The position numbers and the translations under genes are program-made. Below, piece by piece: positions 34,283-46,698 of a stretch of DNA of 64,000 nt (the stretch's first letter is position 1; each line of letters begins with the position of its first letter). The stretch is from positions 115,893-179,892 of the forward strand of contig QCLV01000001.1 in assembly GCA_003214295.1 (NCBI GenBank), read 5' to 3'. Origin of the DNA: Prochlorococcus sp. AG-418-F08. GTDB taxonomy: Bacteria; Cyanobacteriota; Cyanobacteriia; PCC-6307; Cyanobiaceae. The notes below the pieces were generated by a model. It worked only from the letters and a program-made list of their open reading frames with translations, made no database searches and was not told the DNA's origin.

Positions 34283-34792
34283 ATGAAGAAATTAAATTCT
34301 TTGATTTTGAATAGTACAGTTAACTTCTTAGATTTCATATACTCTGGTAGATCTTTACAAAGATTTTGGGTTTTAGAAGTTATCGCTAGATCACCTTATT
34401 TTGCATTTCTTTCAGTTCTTCATTTTAAAGAATCCCTAGGAATTAAAAATGAGAAAACAATGATTTTAATGAAAGAACATTTTTATCAAGCTATTAACGA
34501 AACTGAGCATCTTAAAGAAATGGAGAAAAGAGGAGGAGATAGGTTCTGGATTGATAGATTTTTTGCGAGACACCTTGTCCTTGTCTATTACTGGATCATG
34601 GTTTTTTATTATTTCCTCTCTCCAGCTAATGCTTATGATGTCAACATAAAAATTGAAGAACATGCATTTGAAACTTATTCCAAATATTTACTAGATAATC
34701 CAAATGATCAAAAAATAAAAGAAATTGCTCAAGATGAATTAAATCATGTCCAAGAACTTAACGAAGCTTTGTCAATGCTTACAACAGTTTAG
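34283..34792 (+). CDS. ptox: Plastoquinol terminal oxidase (PTOX/AOX family)
   Basis: Oxidises plastoquinol and reduces oxygen to water, relieving over-reduction in strong light. The 169-residue product retains all six diiron ligands: E32 in LEVIARSPYFAFLSVLHFKE, E73 and H76 in NETEH, E125/E126 in IKIEEHAFETY, and E152 and H155 in DELNH. The segment ARHLVLVYYWIMVFYYFLSP forms the membrane-binding helices. It is short for the family because the N-terminal extension is missing, as expected for a cyanobacterial form. It overlaps the convergent membrane-protein gene by four bases. Confidence 0.92.
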   Translation: MKKLNSLILNSTVNFLDFIYSGRSLQRFWVLEVIARSPYFAFLSVLHFKESLGIKNEKTMILMKEHFYQAINETEHLKEMEKRGGDRFWIDRFFARHLVLVYYWIMVFYYFLSPANAYDVNIKIEEHAFETYSKYLLDNPNDQKIKEIAQDELNHVQELNEALSMLTTV

Positions 34793-35223
34793 ATTAGTGC
34801 TGAAAAATCTATTAGCAATATTGAGAGTATCACCGAAGAAGAAATTAATCCTAGGCTAATCATTAATGAGACATAACCTTTTTTTCTAGGCAATTTATAA
34901 AAAGATATTCCAATAATTAATATCATTATTAATGAGAAAAAAATTATAATTTTTTCATTTACTAAATTGAGATGCATAACTAAATTTTTTTCTTCAAAAA
35001 ATTTGAGAAATTCAGATAAAACTAATTCTTCTTCTATTTTCTTAAAATAGTCAAATAAGCTTATAAAAGCAGAACTTAATAAAGATAATGCAACCAGTGC
35101 AGTAACTGGTTTCGTTAACCTGTTAAGTGTTCTGTTAAAACTTGCCAATAAAATAAGAATAAATAAAGAGGTTACTAAAGGTATTAAAGGTATAAGAGTT
35201 GTTGAATTTATGAAATTTCCCAC
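34789..35223 (-). CDS. Membrane protein, NdhF-like N-terminus (144 aa)
   Basis: Begins STTLIPLIPLVTSLFILILL, resembling the first helix of NuoL/NdhF proton-channel subunits, then LVALSLLSSAFISLFDYFKK, FFSLIMILIIGISFYKLPRK and a final span. Four membrane segments in all. The similarity to NdhF is confined to the first helix and may be accidental; too short to be a full subunit. Convergent with ptox. Confidence 0.5.
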   Translation of the reverse strand: MGNFINSTTLIPLIPLVTSLFILILLASFNRTLNRLTKPVTALVALSLLSSAFISLFDYFKKIEEELVLSEFLKFFEEKNLVMHLNLVNEKIIIFFSLIMILIIGISFYKLPRKKGYVSLMISLGLISSSVILSILLIDFSALI

Positions 35224-35370
35224 TGAAATAATATGTATCTAACTTAAAATTTTATATTATTTCGACGCGTTATTTTATTAAATAAGATTTTTAAAAATCT
35301 AAAATGTAATTAGTACCTATTGCATTTTGTGTAAATTGATACCAAAATTAAATTAGTATTGAAAAATAAA

Positions 35371-35472
35371 ATGTTAGCAATTTCTGAAATTATTATTGCA
35401 AGTGCTATCTTCCTAGGAATTGTATATTGGGAAGTTAAATTTCTATATACCAAAACTACCGTAGCAAAATAA
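35371..35472 (+). CDS. 33-residue membrane peptide
   Basis: MLAISEIIIASAIFLGIVYW then EVKFLYTKTTVAK. One membrane span with short basic tail. Size resembles small photosystem subunits, but none matches. Confidence 0.4.
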   Translation: MLAISEIIIASAIFLGIVYWEVKFLYTKTTVAK

Positions 35473-35588
35473 ATTCACTCAAAACAGGAAAATTAAAACC
35501 TTAGAAAATTTAAATAAAATTTAAGAATTTAAGTTGACAAAAAAAGCTCTAAATATGAGAGAATAAACACAAATTAAAAGCCTTTCTA

Positions 35589-35726
35589 ATGAGCGAAGTC
35601 CAAAATTCAAATACCAACTCAACTCAGCAGCAACAACAGCAACAGCAACAATCCTATTCAGACAGCAAAATTAATTCTGCTGAGAGTGAAAGACTTTATC
35701 TTGAGATGAAAGAAGCTTGGCTTTAA
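35589..35726 (+). CDS. 45-residue protein with nine-glutamine run
   Basis: MSEVQNSNTNST, nine consecutive Gln codons (mixed CAG and CAA), then SYSDSKINSAESERLYLEMK and EAWL. The glutamine tract is unusual in a small AT-rich genome. The mixture of codons suggests selection for the residue and not only replication slippage. Function unknown. A TTGACA at 35534-35539 could belong to its promoter. Confidence 0.5.
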   Translation: MSEVQNSNTNSTQQQQQQQQQSYSDSKINSAESERLYLEMKEAWL

Positions 35727-35997
35727 ATTTAATTCGTGTTTGAAATAGTATTTTCTATAAATTTTTAAAATTTTTTTTAATTTTGAAGTAATCAATACAT
35801 TTTTATTTTCTATAACCTTTAAATTTTGTTTAACTGCATAGTAATTTTTTGAGAAAGCTAAAGCAATTAGAGAAAATTAATGGAAGAATCGCAATGGGAG
35901 GGTTGATATATTTAGTTTTTACTAAATTAGTTTCCAACCGTGTCGACATATTAGACCAGCTTAAATCTTATTTGATTTAAGAAATTAATTGGAAGTA

Positions 35998-36090
35998 TTA
36001 TCCAGGAATATTTCTTTCTATATAAGCGTCAGTTAAAGCTAAAACTAACCCCAATAATGTTGAAAATATAGCAATTTCAGTTGATTCCAT
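35998..36090 (-). CDS. 30-residue membrane peptide
   Basis: MESTEIAIFSTLLGLVLALT then DAYIERNIPG. Acidic N-terminus, one span; topology (N-out or lumenal) resembles Psb/Pet small subunits but identity is unclear. Confidence 0.4.
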   Translation of the reverse strand: MESTEIAIFSTLLGLVLALTDAYIERNIPG

Positions 36091-36156
36091 TTTATTTTTG
36101 AATTACCCCTAGTTTGCTAAATAACTCAAAGTTCGGCAACAAAGCCAATAACTTAC

Positions 36157-36176
36157 TATAGTACGTATATACTATA
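36157..36176. promoter_or_regulatory. Palindromic putative operator before DUF3104 gene
   Basis: TATAGTA (36157-36163), six bases, TACTATA (36170-36176): perfect inverted repeat ending 11 bases before the ATG at 36188. Same half-site type and spacing as 33126-33145. Position over the expected promoter suggests repression of the DUF3104 gene. The TATACT within could itself be a -10 box. Confidence 0.4.
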
Positions 36177-36187
36177 AGCTATTTTTT

Positions 36188-36436
36188 ATGAGCTCAGCAA
36201 CTCCTGAGTTTCTTTTCGTTAGGCCTGGTGATTATGTCGCAATTAAAAAAGAGGATTGCGAAAATATTAATGAAAAGAATAAAGATTATTGGGTTGGTCA
36301 AGTTATCGACTGTATTGGAGGAGCTAGAAATCCAAATTCATGGACCTTGTTTCAAGTTACCAATATTGATAATGGAGAGATCACTATAATCAACGCGGAT
36401 ATTGTAGAAAAAATTTTGAAACCTTCTGCAAGTTAA
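36188..36436 (+). CDS. DUF3104-type protein
   Basis: 82 residues: PEFLFVRPGDYVAIKKEDCE, DYWVGQVIDCIGGARNPNSW, TLFQVTNIDNGEITIINADI. The V-R-P-G-D-Y-V, W-V-G-Q-V-I-x-x-x-G-G-A-R-x-P and I-N-A-D motifs fit the picocyanobacterial DUF3104 family, probably a small SH3-like beta barrel. Function unknown. Confidence 0.7.
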   Translation: MSSATPEFLFVRPGDYVAIKKEDCENINEKNKDYWVGQVIDCIGGARNPNSWTLFQVTNIDNGEITIINADIVEKILKPSAS

Positions 36437-36507
36437 GCTTATGGATAATCAAACAAACTTCCTTCAGTATTGCAGAAACAAAAGGCAAAATGCCGCTTTA
36501 AGGGGAA

Positions 36508-37398
36508 TCACCCCAGTTCCAAGCAGGCAAGTCCGTATACTTGATTCATTGGGCAGGGAGGTTGAATCCCTTTATACATTCTGTAAGTTTTTGATATTTC
36601 CTCAAATCCCAAACTTGATAAAAGATAATTTGCATAAGGATTCAAATTAGAGCAATCTAGTAAGATTTGGGCATCTAAATCACCAATTAACTCCCTTATT
36701 AATAGTTCAGCAAGTGGTGGAGTATCCGCTAAAAGAGGTCCGATTCTCCAGCCTTGCTTATTATCCTCCAATACACAAGGTCTTATCCTGCCAAATCCAT
36801 GGCACATACCATTATTATCGACAATTGCACTTACATTACCATGAGAATTTTTCAACCAGTCATTTAGAAAATGTGGCCTGGGACTAGGTTCTCTTTGATC
36901 ATCATAAATTAAGACCGCTTCAGAGGAAATTTTATTACCCGGGACAACTTTAAAAGAATGAAATTGATCTTTATAGAAATTTCTCAATGGCAAATCTTGA
37001 GACCCATTTAATTTCCATCGATTTGTAATAGAAGATTTTCTAAACCCCCACTTCGTGTAATCATTCAATCTATCTGGGGCAGCCTCAAGACCAATACAAT
37101 CAACATTTTTTAAATATTCGAGGGCATGTTTCCATAATCTCACTCCATATCCATTATTCCGATATTCTTTTTTAACGATAAATAAACCTATAAAACCATA
37201 CGAGGAATTATATTTTATACACGCAATAGAACCTATAGGATTGTTGTCGAGACAAGCTACCCATACCCCTTGTTTATCTGTATTTCTATAAATTGATATG
37301 TCATCCATTCCAGGAGAGAATCCTTCTAACCTTGCCCAGTTCGTGACTTCAATTATTTCGTTTATAGATATCAATCTAATTGAAAATTTTTCCCTCAT
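36508..37398 (-). CDS. GNAT-family N-acetyltransferase, two-domain
   Basis: 296 residues. The first GNAT domain has NWARLEGFSPGMDDISIYRN, GSIACIKYNSSYGFIGLFIV and the acetyl-CoA loop VKKEYRNNGYGVRLWKHALE. The second half (HGFGRIRPCVLEDNKQGWRI, GPLLADTPPLAELLIRELI) resembles the C-terminal acetyltransferase-like domain (YitH/HolE-type) often fused to GNATs. Substrate unknown. A plus-strand frame over its 3' end is regarded as non-coding. Confidence 0.83.
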   Translation of the reverse strand: MREKFSIRLISINEIIEVTNWARLEGFSPGMDDISIYRNTDKQGVWVACLDNNPIGSIACIKYNSSYGFIGLFIVKKEYRNNGYGVRLWKHALEYLKNVDCIGLEAAPDRLNDYTKWGFRKSSITNRWKLNGSQDLPLRNFYKDQFHSFKVVPGNKISSEAVLIYDDQREPSPRPHFLNDWLKNSHGNVSAIVDNNGMCHGFGRIRPCVLEDNKQGWRIGPLLADTPPLAELLIRELIGDLDAQILLDCSNLNPYANYLLSSLGFEEISKTYRMYKGIQPPCPMNQVYGLACLELG

Positions 37399-37554
37399 AA
37401 AAATATACTAACCAAGAAAAATTTGATTTTTTTAAGACAATATTAATTAATTTGATTATTTCTTATAAATCATTCGCTTTGGTTCAACTGCCTAAAAACC
37501 TTAATTATTTAGAATTTATCCTCTGATATATTTAATACTATTAAAGGGTAAAAA

Positions 37555-38946
37555 ATGAAAATTTCTGATAAATTTCATTTAGAAGACATCTATAAATTAA
37601 AAAATACAGTTCTCACTGGTAAAACTGAAGATATAAAATGGCGGATCCATCATATCAATATAATTTCTAAACTTTTGGTTGAAAATAAAAAAGAGATAAT
37701 TAAATCACTTTTTGTTGATCTCGGCAAATCTGAAATTGAAGGGCTTTCAGAAATCCTTTTAGTGAAAGAAGAAATTTCACTTATAAAAAAGAAACTCAAT
37801 TCTTGGATGCGACCAAAAAAGATTGAGACCCCTTTTTATCTTTTTCCTTCATCTTCCAAAGTTATTTATGAACCTCTTGGGTGTGTCTTAATTCTTGGTC
37901 CTTATAATTATCCATTACTTTATATTTTAAAGCCATTGGTAAATATTTTCTCAGCAGGAAATACTGCAGTTATAAAACCATCAGAAAAATGTCCTGCGAC
38001 CTCAAAACTTATTAAAAAGCTTACTTCCAAATATTTCCGTAAAGATGTACTAATGACAGTGGAGGGTGATAATAAACAATCCATAAAATTAATTGAACAA
38101 AATTTTGACCACATTTTTTTTACAGGAAGTACTGAAACTGGAAAATCTATAATGAAATTAGCTTCAAAAAACTTAACTCCATTAACTCTTGAGTTAAGCG
38201 GAACAAATCCTGTAGTTGTTTTCAAGAATGCAAATTTAGAAGTGGCGGCAAAAAGAATTGTTTGGGGTAAATTTTTTAATTCTGGTCAATCCTGCATGGC
38301 TCCGAATCATATCTTTGTAGATAAAGAAATTGAAAATATTTTTATAGAAAAATTAAAGAAATACATAGTAAGTTTTTACGGAGATAATCCAATTATTTCC
38401 GAAAACCTATCAAAATTGGAGAAAAAACAATTTACATCAACTTTAGAAATTCTAAAACTATATAAAGAAGAAAAAAGAATTTTATTTGGCGGGACTTTTA
38501 GTAAAAAAAAGTTAAAAATATCTCCTACAATTTTGAGAACTAAATTAAATGAAACAGATATTTTGCAGAAAGAATTATTCAGTTCACTACTTCCTGTAGT
38601 TGGAATTAATGATAAGGAATCAGCTTTAAAACAGATTAGTCAAACATCAAAACCCTTAGCAATCTACTTATTTGGAGGCAATAAAAAAATCCATAATCAT
38701 ATTTCAAAAGTAACCAGCTCTGGAACAATTTGTATAAATGATGTGATGTTGCCAGTCCTTATTCCAAATTTACCGTTTGGGGGCGTTGGGCAAAGTGGTA
38801 TTGGTAAATTTCATGGAGAAGAAGGGTTTCGAAATTTTTCAAATCAAAAATCTATTACTTTCAAAGGTTTTTTATTTGATTTAAATCTGCGGTACCCTCC
38901 CTACGAAAAAATTAAGAAATTTTTAAAGTTTATATTTAAGATTTAA
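37555..38946 (+). CDS. Aldehyde dehydrogenase (fatty-aldehyde/class 3 type)
   Basis: Oxidises aldehydes to acids with NAD(P). 463 residues without an N-terminal extension, as in class 3 and fatty-aldehyde dehydrogenases. Motifs: PLGCVLILGPYNYPLLYILK, AVIKPSEKCPATSK, FFTGSTETGKSIMKLASKNL, catalytic Cys in FNSGQSCMAPNHI, and LPFGGVGQSGIGKFHGEEGF. The general-base region reads LELSGTNPVVV where most have ELGGKNP; the Glu is kept. The basic, hydrophobic tail (KIKKFLKFIFKI) may contact membrane. Cyanobacterial relatives process fatty aldehydes. Confidence 0.9.
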   Translation: MKISDKFHLEDIYKLKNTVLTGKTEDIKWRIHHINIISKLLVENKKEIIKSLFVDLGKSEIEGLSEILLVKEEISLIKKKLNSWMRPKKIETPFYLFPSSSKVIYEPLGCVLILGPYNYPLLYILKPLVNIFSAGNTAVIKPSEKCPATSKLIKKLTSKYFRKDVLMTVEGDNKQSIKLIEQNFDHIFFTGSTETGKSIMKLASKNLTPLTLELSGTNPVVVFKNANLEVAAKRIVWGKFFNSGQSCMAPNHIFVDKEIENIFIEKLKKYIVSFYGDNPIISENLSKLEKKQFTSTLEILKLYKEEKRILFGGTFSKKKLKISPTILRTKLNETDILQKELFSSLLPVVGINDKESALKQISQTSKPLAIYLFGGNKKIHNHISKVTSSGTICINDVMLPVLIPNLPFGGVGQSGIGKFHGEEGFRNFSNQKSITFKGFLFDLNLRYPPYEKIKKFLKFIFKI

Positions 38947-39020
38947 ATTACTTAAATTTTTTTTCAAATACCCTAGCGATTTTGAATTAAGAGATTATCT
39001 TTAAATAAAAGGTAAAGTTA

Positions 39021-39791
39021 ATGAAATTAGTATTTTTAGTAATTGCAATCCTCATTAATTTTCTTAATCACTCATTGATAAAGTCCGAAGAAAAGAATAA
39101 TTTAGGAAATAATAAAATCGAAAATATCTCTAAAAAAGAATCAATTAATAAAAATAAAAATGAAATAAGAAAAATTCATATAGTTAAAATTGGAGATACA
39201 TTATCAAATATTTCAAAATTCTATTCAGTGAATAAGTCTTTAATTATTAAATTGAATAATTTAAAGGATGAAAACTATATCTATGTTGGACAAAATCTGA
39301 TTATCTCAGAATCCTCTGAAAATTCTAAAAAAAATTCAAATTTAAAAAATAATTATCACATAGTTCAAATAGGTGAAAGTATTACTGAAATTTCAAACAA
39401 ATATAAGTTAAACATAGGGTACTTAATTGAGATTAATAATCTCAAGAATCCAGATTCTATAGAAGTTGGGCAAAAGCTTTTATTAAGCAAAAAAGAACCG
39501 ATAAGTTCAGATAACTATCAAATAACTAACAATGAAAAAAGTAATGACTTACTTGAATCAGAAAAAAATATTTATGGTCCGATAGTTATTCAAAGCAAAT
39601 CTTATGAAACAAACAAAGGTAGAAAAATATTAAATGTACTAAATCAAGAAAATAAAAAACTGATTCTCTCAATAAATTGTGATACAAATGAATTAGATGT
39701 AAGAATACCTGGCAGAAAATGGATGGGAAGTAAGCCTGCAAAAGAAGAATTCGAAAAAAATTTAATAAATGATTTTTGTTTAAACTTTTAA
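39021..39791 (+). CDS. Exported protein with two LysM domains
   Basis: 256 residues. An N-terminal signal sequence (LVFLVIAILINFLNHSLIKS) precedes two LysM motifs at about residues 52-95 (HIVKIGDTLSNISKFYSVNK, YVGQNLIIS) and 113-155 (HIVQIGESITEISNKYKLNI, EVGQKLLLS). These bind peptidoglycan glycan chains, so the protein is envelope-located. The C-terminal 85 residues (ETNKGRKILNVLNQENKKLI, CDTNELDVRIPGRKW) have no recognised domain. The next gene is psaE. Confidence 0.82.
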   Translation: MKLVFLVIAILINFLNHSLIKSEEKNNLGNNKIENISKKESINKNKNEIRKIHIVKIGDTLSNISKFYSVNKSLIIKLNNLKDENYIYVGQNLIISESSENSKKNSNLKNNYHIVQIGESITEISNKYKLNIGYLIEINNLKNPDSIEVGQKLLLSKKEPISSDNYQITNNEKSNDLLESEKNIYGPIVIQSKSYETNKGRKILNVLNQENKKLILSINCDTNELDVRIPGRKWMGSKPAKEEFEKNLINDFCLNF

Positions 39792-39862
39792 TTAATATGT
39801 GTGAATAATTTGTCTAAGAATATTAATGATGGGTTATTCTACAAAAAGTTAAATTAATAGAA

Positions 39863-40072
39863 ATGGCAATTTCAAGAGGAGATCTCGTAAGAGTTAAAAG
39901 ACCAGAATCATATTGGTACAATGAAATAGGTAAAGTTGCTTCTGTTGATACCTCAGGTATTAAATATAACTGTGTAGTCAGATTCGAAAAAGTAAATTAC
40001 GCTGGGATAAGCGGAACTGATGGTGGAGCAAATACAAATAATTTCGCCGAAAGTGAATTAGAGAAAGCTTAA
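39863..40072 (+). CDS. psaE: Photosystem I subunit IV PsaE
   Basis: Stromal subunit of PSI that supports ferredoxin docking and cyclic flow. 69 residues: [60 protein letters not shown]. The SH3-like barrel and the conserved R-G-D/x-V-R-I/V-x-R-x-E-S-Y-W motif are intact. mutM begins five bases after its stop, so they may be cotranscribed. Confidence 0.97.
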   Translation: MAISRGDLVRVKRPESYWYNEIGKVASVDTSGIKYNCVVRFEKVNYAGISGTDGGANTNNFAESELEKA

Positions 40073-40076
40073 ATAA

Positions 40077-40958
40077 TTGCCTGAATTACCTGAAGTAGAA
40101 ACTGTTCGCAGAGGTTTAGAAAAGAAACTTAATAAGTTTATTATTAAAAAAGTAGAAGTTTGTAGGGATTCAACTGTTGCCTTCCCAACAAACAAAGAAG
40201 AATTCATTAAGGGACTACGGAACTCACTTATTGATAAATGGGATAGAAGAGGAAAATATTTAATAGCTCAATTAAAAGAAGTTCAAAATGAGAATATTCA
40301 ATTTAATGAAAAAATAACATTAAAACATAATGGATTTCTTGTAGTTCATTTAAGAATGACTGGATATTTCAAATTTATTAATAACTCTGATCAGCCCTGT
40401 AAACACACAAGAATAAGATTTTTCGATAAAAATAATAATGAGCTTAGATATATTGACGTAAGAAGTTTTGGCCAGATGTGGTGGATTAAGCAAGGTTTAT
40501 TGCCCAATAAAGTAATCAAAGGATTAGGTTCATTAGGACCAGAACCATTTTCTAAAGACTTTGATACAAAATACCTAAAGAGAGTTATTTCAAAAAGAAC
40601 AAAATCTATAAAAGCTATTTTATTAGATCAAACAATAGTGGCAGGTATAGGAAATATATATGCTGATGAAAGTTTATACGCAGCTGGCATTTTACCTTTT
40701 AGGGAAGCTCGAACAATAAATAAGAATGAGTTAATTAAGCTCAAAGAATCAATTGTAACTATATTAAAAAAAAGTATAGGTTCTGGAGGGACGACATTTA
40801 GCGATTTTAGAGACTTAGAAGGAGAAAATGGGAATTTTGGTTTACAAACAAAAGTCTACAGGAGAACTGGTAAAGAATGTCGTAAATGTGGAAATTTAAT
40901 TAAAAGGCAAAAAATTACTGGAAGAAGTACTCATTGGTGTCCTAAATGCCAAAAATAA
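40077..40958 (+). CDS. mutM: Formamidopyrimidine-DNA glycosylase MutM
   Basis: Removes 8-oxoguanine and formamidopyrimidines, then cleaves the abasic site. 293 residues from a TTG start; the catalytic Pro2-Glu3 are in [17 protein letters not shown], with [38 protein letters not shown] and the C-terminal zinc finger ([20 protein letters not shown] plus CPKC). The start must be TTG because Pro has to follow the initiator. A terminator follows immediately. Confidence 0.96.
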   Translation: MPELPEVETVRRGLEKKLNKFIIKKVEVCRDSTVAFPTNKEEFIKGLRNSLIDKWDRRGKYLIAQLKEVQNENIQFNEKITLKHNGFLVVHLRMTGYFKFINNSDQPCKHTRIRFFDKNNNELRYIDVRSFGQMWWIKQGLLPNKVIKGLGSLGPEPFSKDFDTKYLKRVISKRTKSIKAILLDQTIVAGIGNIYADESLYAAGILPFREARTINKNELIKLKESIVTILKKSIGSGGTTFSDFRDLEGENGNFGLQTKVYRRTGKECRKCGNLIKRQKITGRSTHWCPKCQK

Positions 40959-40993
40959 AAAAGGGCTTACTCAAGAAGAGTAAACCCTTTTAA
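40957..40993. terminator. Bidirectional-looking terminator between mutM and 5S rRNA
   Basis: AAAAGGG-CTTACTC and GAGTAAA-CCCTTTT (about 40958-40991) form a stable hairpin with flanking A and T runs, so it can serve both the plus-strand mutM transcript and the minus-strand rRNA operon, whose 5S gene ends at about 41001. Confidence 0.8.
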
Positions 40994-41000
40994 ATATTTT

Positions 41001-41120
41001 TACCTGGCATTGAGCTATTTTCTCAAGGGGCTACCCCCTAAATATTTTCGCCGCTGATGCGTTTCACAACCGAGTTCGAGATGGATCGGAGTGGTTCCAC
41101 ACCGCCATGAACACCAGGAT
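41001..41120 (-). rRNA. rrf: 5S ribosomal RNA
   Basis: On the minus strand the sequence begins TCCTGGTGTTCATGGCGGTG and ends AATGCCAGGT; these ends pair. It includes the invariant CGATCCATCTCGAACTCGG-type loop. It is last gene of the rRNA operon. Ends are estimated to a few bases. Confidence 0.93.
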
Positions 41121-41183
41121 AGTGTGAACCTTGAGAACTGCATAGAAAATTATATAGATTAAAAACAATAAATTAAGTTTATT

Positions 41184-44060
<2,877 letters not shown>

Positions 44061-44318
44061 TAACTTCAATAAATTTGAAGCATCAGCTTAATAGAATTGT
44101 TATTTAATGCATTCGCACAAATAAAAAATCTGCATCATTAAAGATGCTTATTGTCTTTAAAAATAATCTATGCAGTTGTCAAGGTTCTCTGAAAACAATG
44201 AAAATTAATTCAATGAGTCCAGCATCTTAATAAGATTATTAGGAAGCTAGATTCGTTCAGAATTTGATCATAACTCAATAATTTCCCTTCTTTAAATTAT
44301 GGAAGAGGTGGTAATCAG

Positions 44319-44391
44319 TGGAGGTAAGCGGACTCGAACCGCTGACATCCTGCTTGCAAAGCAGGCGCTCTACCAACTGAGCTATACCCCC
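44319..44391 (-). tRNA. tRNA-Ala (UGC) in rRNA spacer
   Basis: 73 bases: acceptor GGGGGTA/TACCTCC, anticodon loop TTTGCAA gives UGC, T arm AGCGG-TTCGAGT-CCGCT. Lies between tRNA-Ile and 23S on the minus strand, the standard cyanobacterial order. Confidence 0.96.
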
Positions 44392-44403
44392 AACATAGAG
44401 ATA

Positions 44404-44477
<74 letters not shown>

Positions 44478-44599
44478 AGGGAAAATAATGGGTGTGACCT
44501 AGAAAAAACTTAGGAAATAAAATTCTTAATAAATTAAGAATGTGAGATACCGATCGACCTAAGGTGACAAAATTAATATTTAACATTTTGTTGTCTCCC

Positions 44600-46084
<1,485 letters not shown>

Positions 46085-46698
46085 GTGTTCAAATCCTTTT
46101 GTAGATAAATCTACTCAATATGAATTGCATTCCCCAAATAAAAATAAGATCGACTTAAGTTATTTAGGTTCAGCCTCCTTAAATAATTAAGGATTACTTT
46201 GAGTGCACATTAAAAATATTTCAAAGTGACTTTCCAAGATCTCAGATCCGTTGGTTTTCAAAAAACTAAAGTTAGCAATTGAAAACAATTTATATATATT
46301 CTTGACGGGACCTCACACCTTTATTGCAAATACATCTCAAAATTACCAAATCTAGATCTGGTAAAGTTTTGACGCAATAAAAGCATCAGTTCCTAAGTTT
46401 TTAAATTTTCTAGGTGCAGAGTTAAACAACTGGTGAATAACCCACTTTGAAGGGAAATCCCTTCATCTGGTTGAAAATATTGACCGAAATCAAATCTCCA
46501 AAAAATTCAGACTTTTACCAAAAATTAGATTTAAGATAATTGTTTGAACAGTGCAAAAAGATATATTTTTGCCCAGAAGAAAATACTAAACCATCCAACT
46601 GTAATTTTGCAACCTTTTATACAAAAATTTTTTATTAATTTTTTATTTGTTCAAAGTCTCTTTAAACAACTAGGCTTAAATACAGGGATATAAATAAA
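46085..46698. other. rRNA leader and divergent upstream region
   Basis: About 600 bases without a gene. The left part is the 5' leader of the rRNA precursor on the minus strand, including sequence able to pair with the 16S trailer for processing; the right part is the upstream region of the plus-strand invertase gene. The rRNA promoter must lie here. No confident -35/-10 pair could be assigned by eye, although AT-rich TATATATAAAT-like stretches occur near 46289-46300. Confidence 0.5.

Noticed and set aside
35894..35980. Plus-strand 28-codon frame MGGLIYLVFTKLVSNRVDIL
   Set aside because: Too short, with no context or conserved feature to support it.
36441..36650. Plus-strand 69-codon frame just after the DUF3104 gene
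   Set aside because: Two thirds of it overlap antisense to the conserved C-terminus of the GNAT gene, and its sequence has no independent character there.
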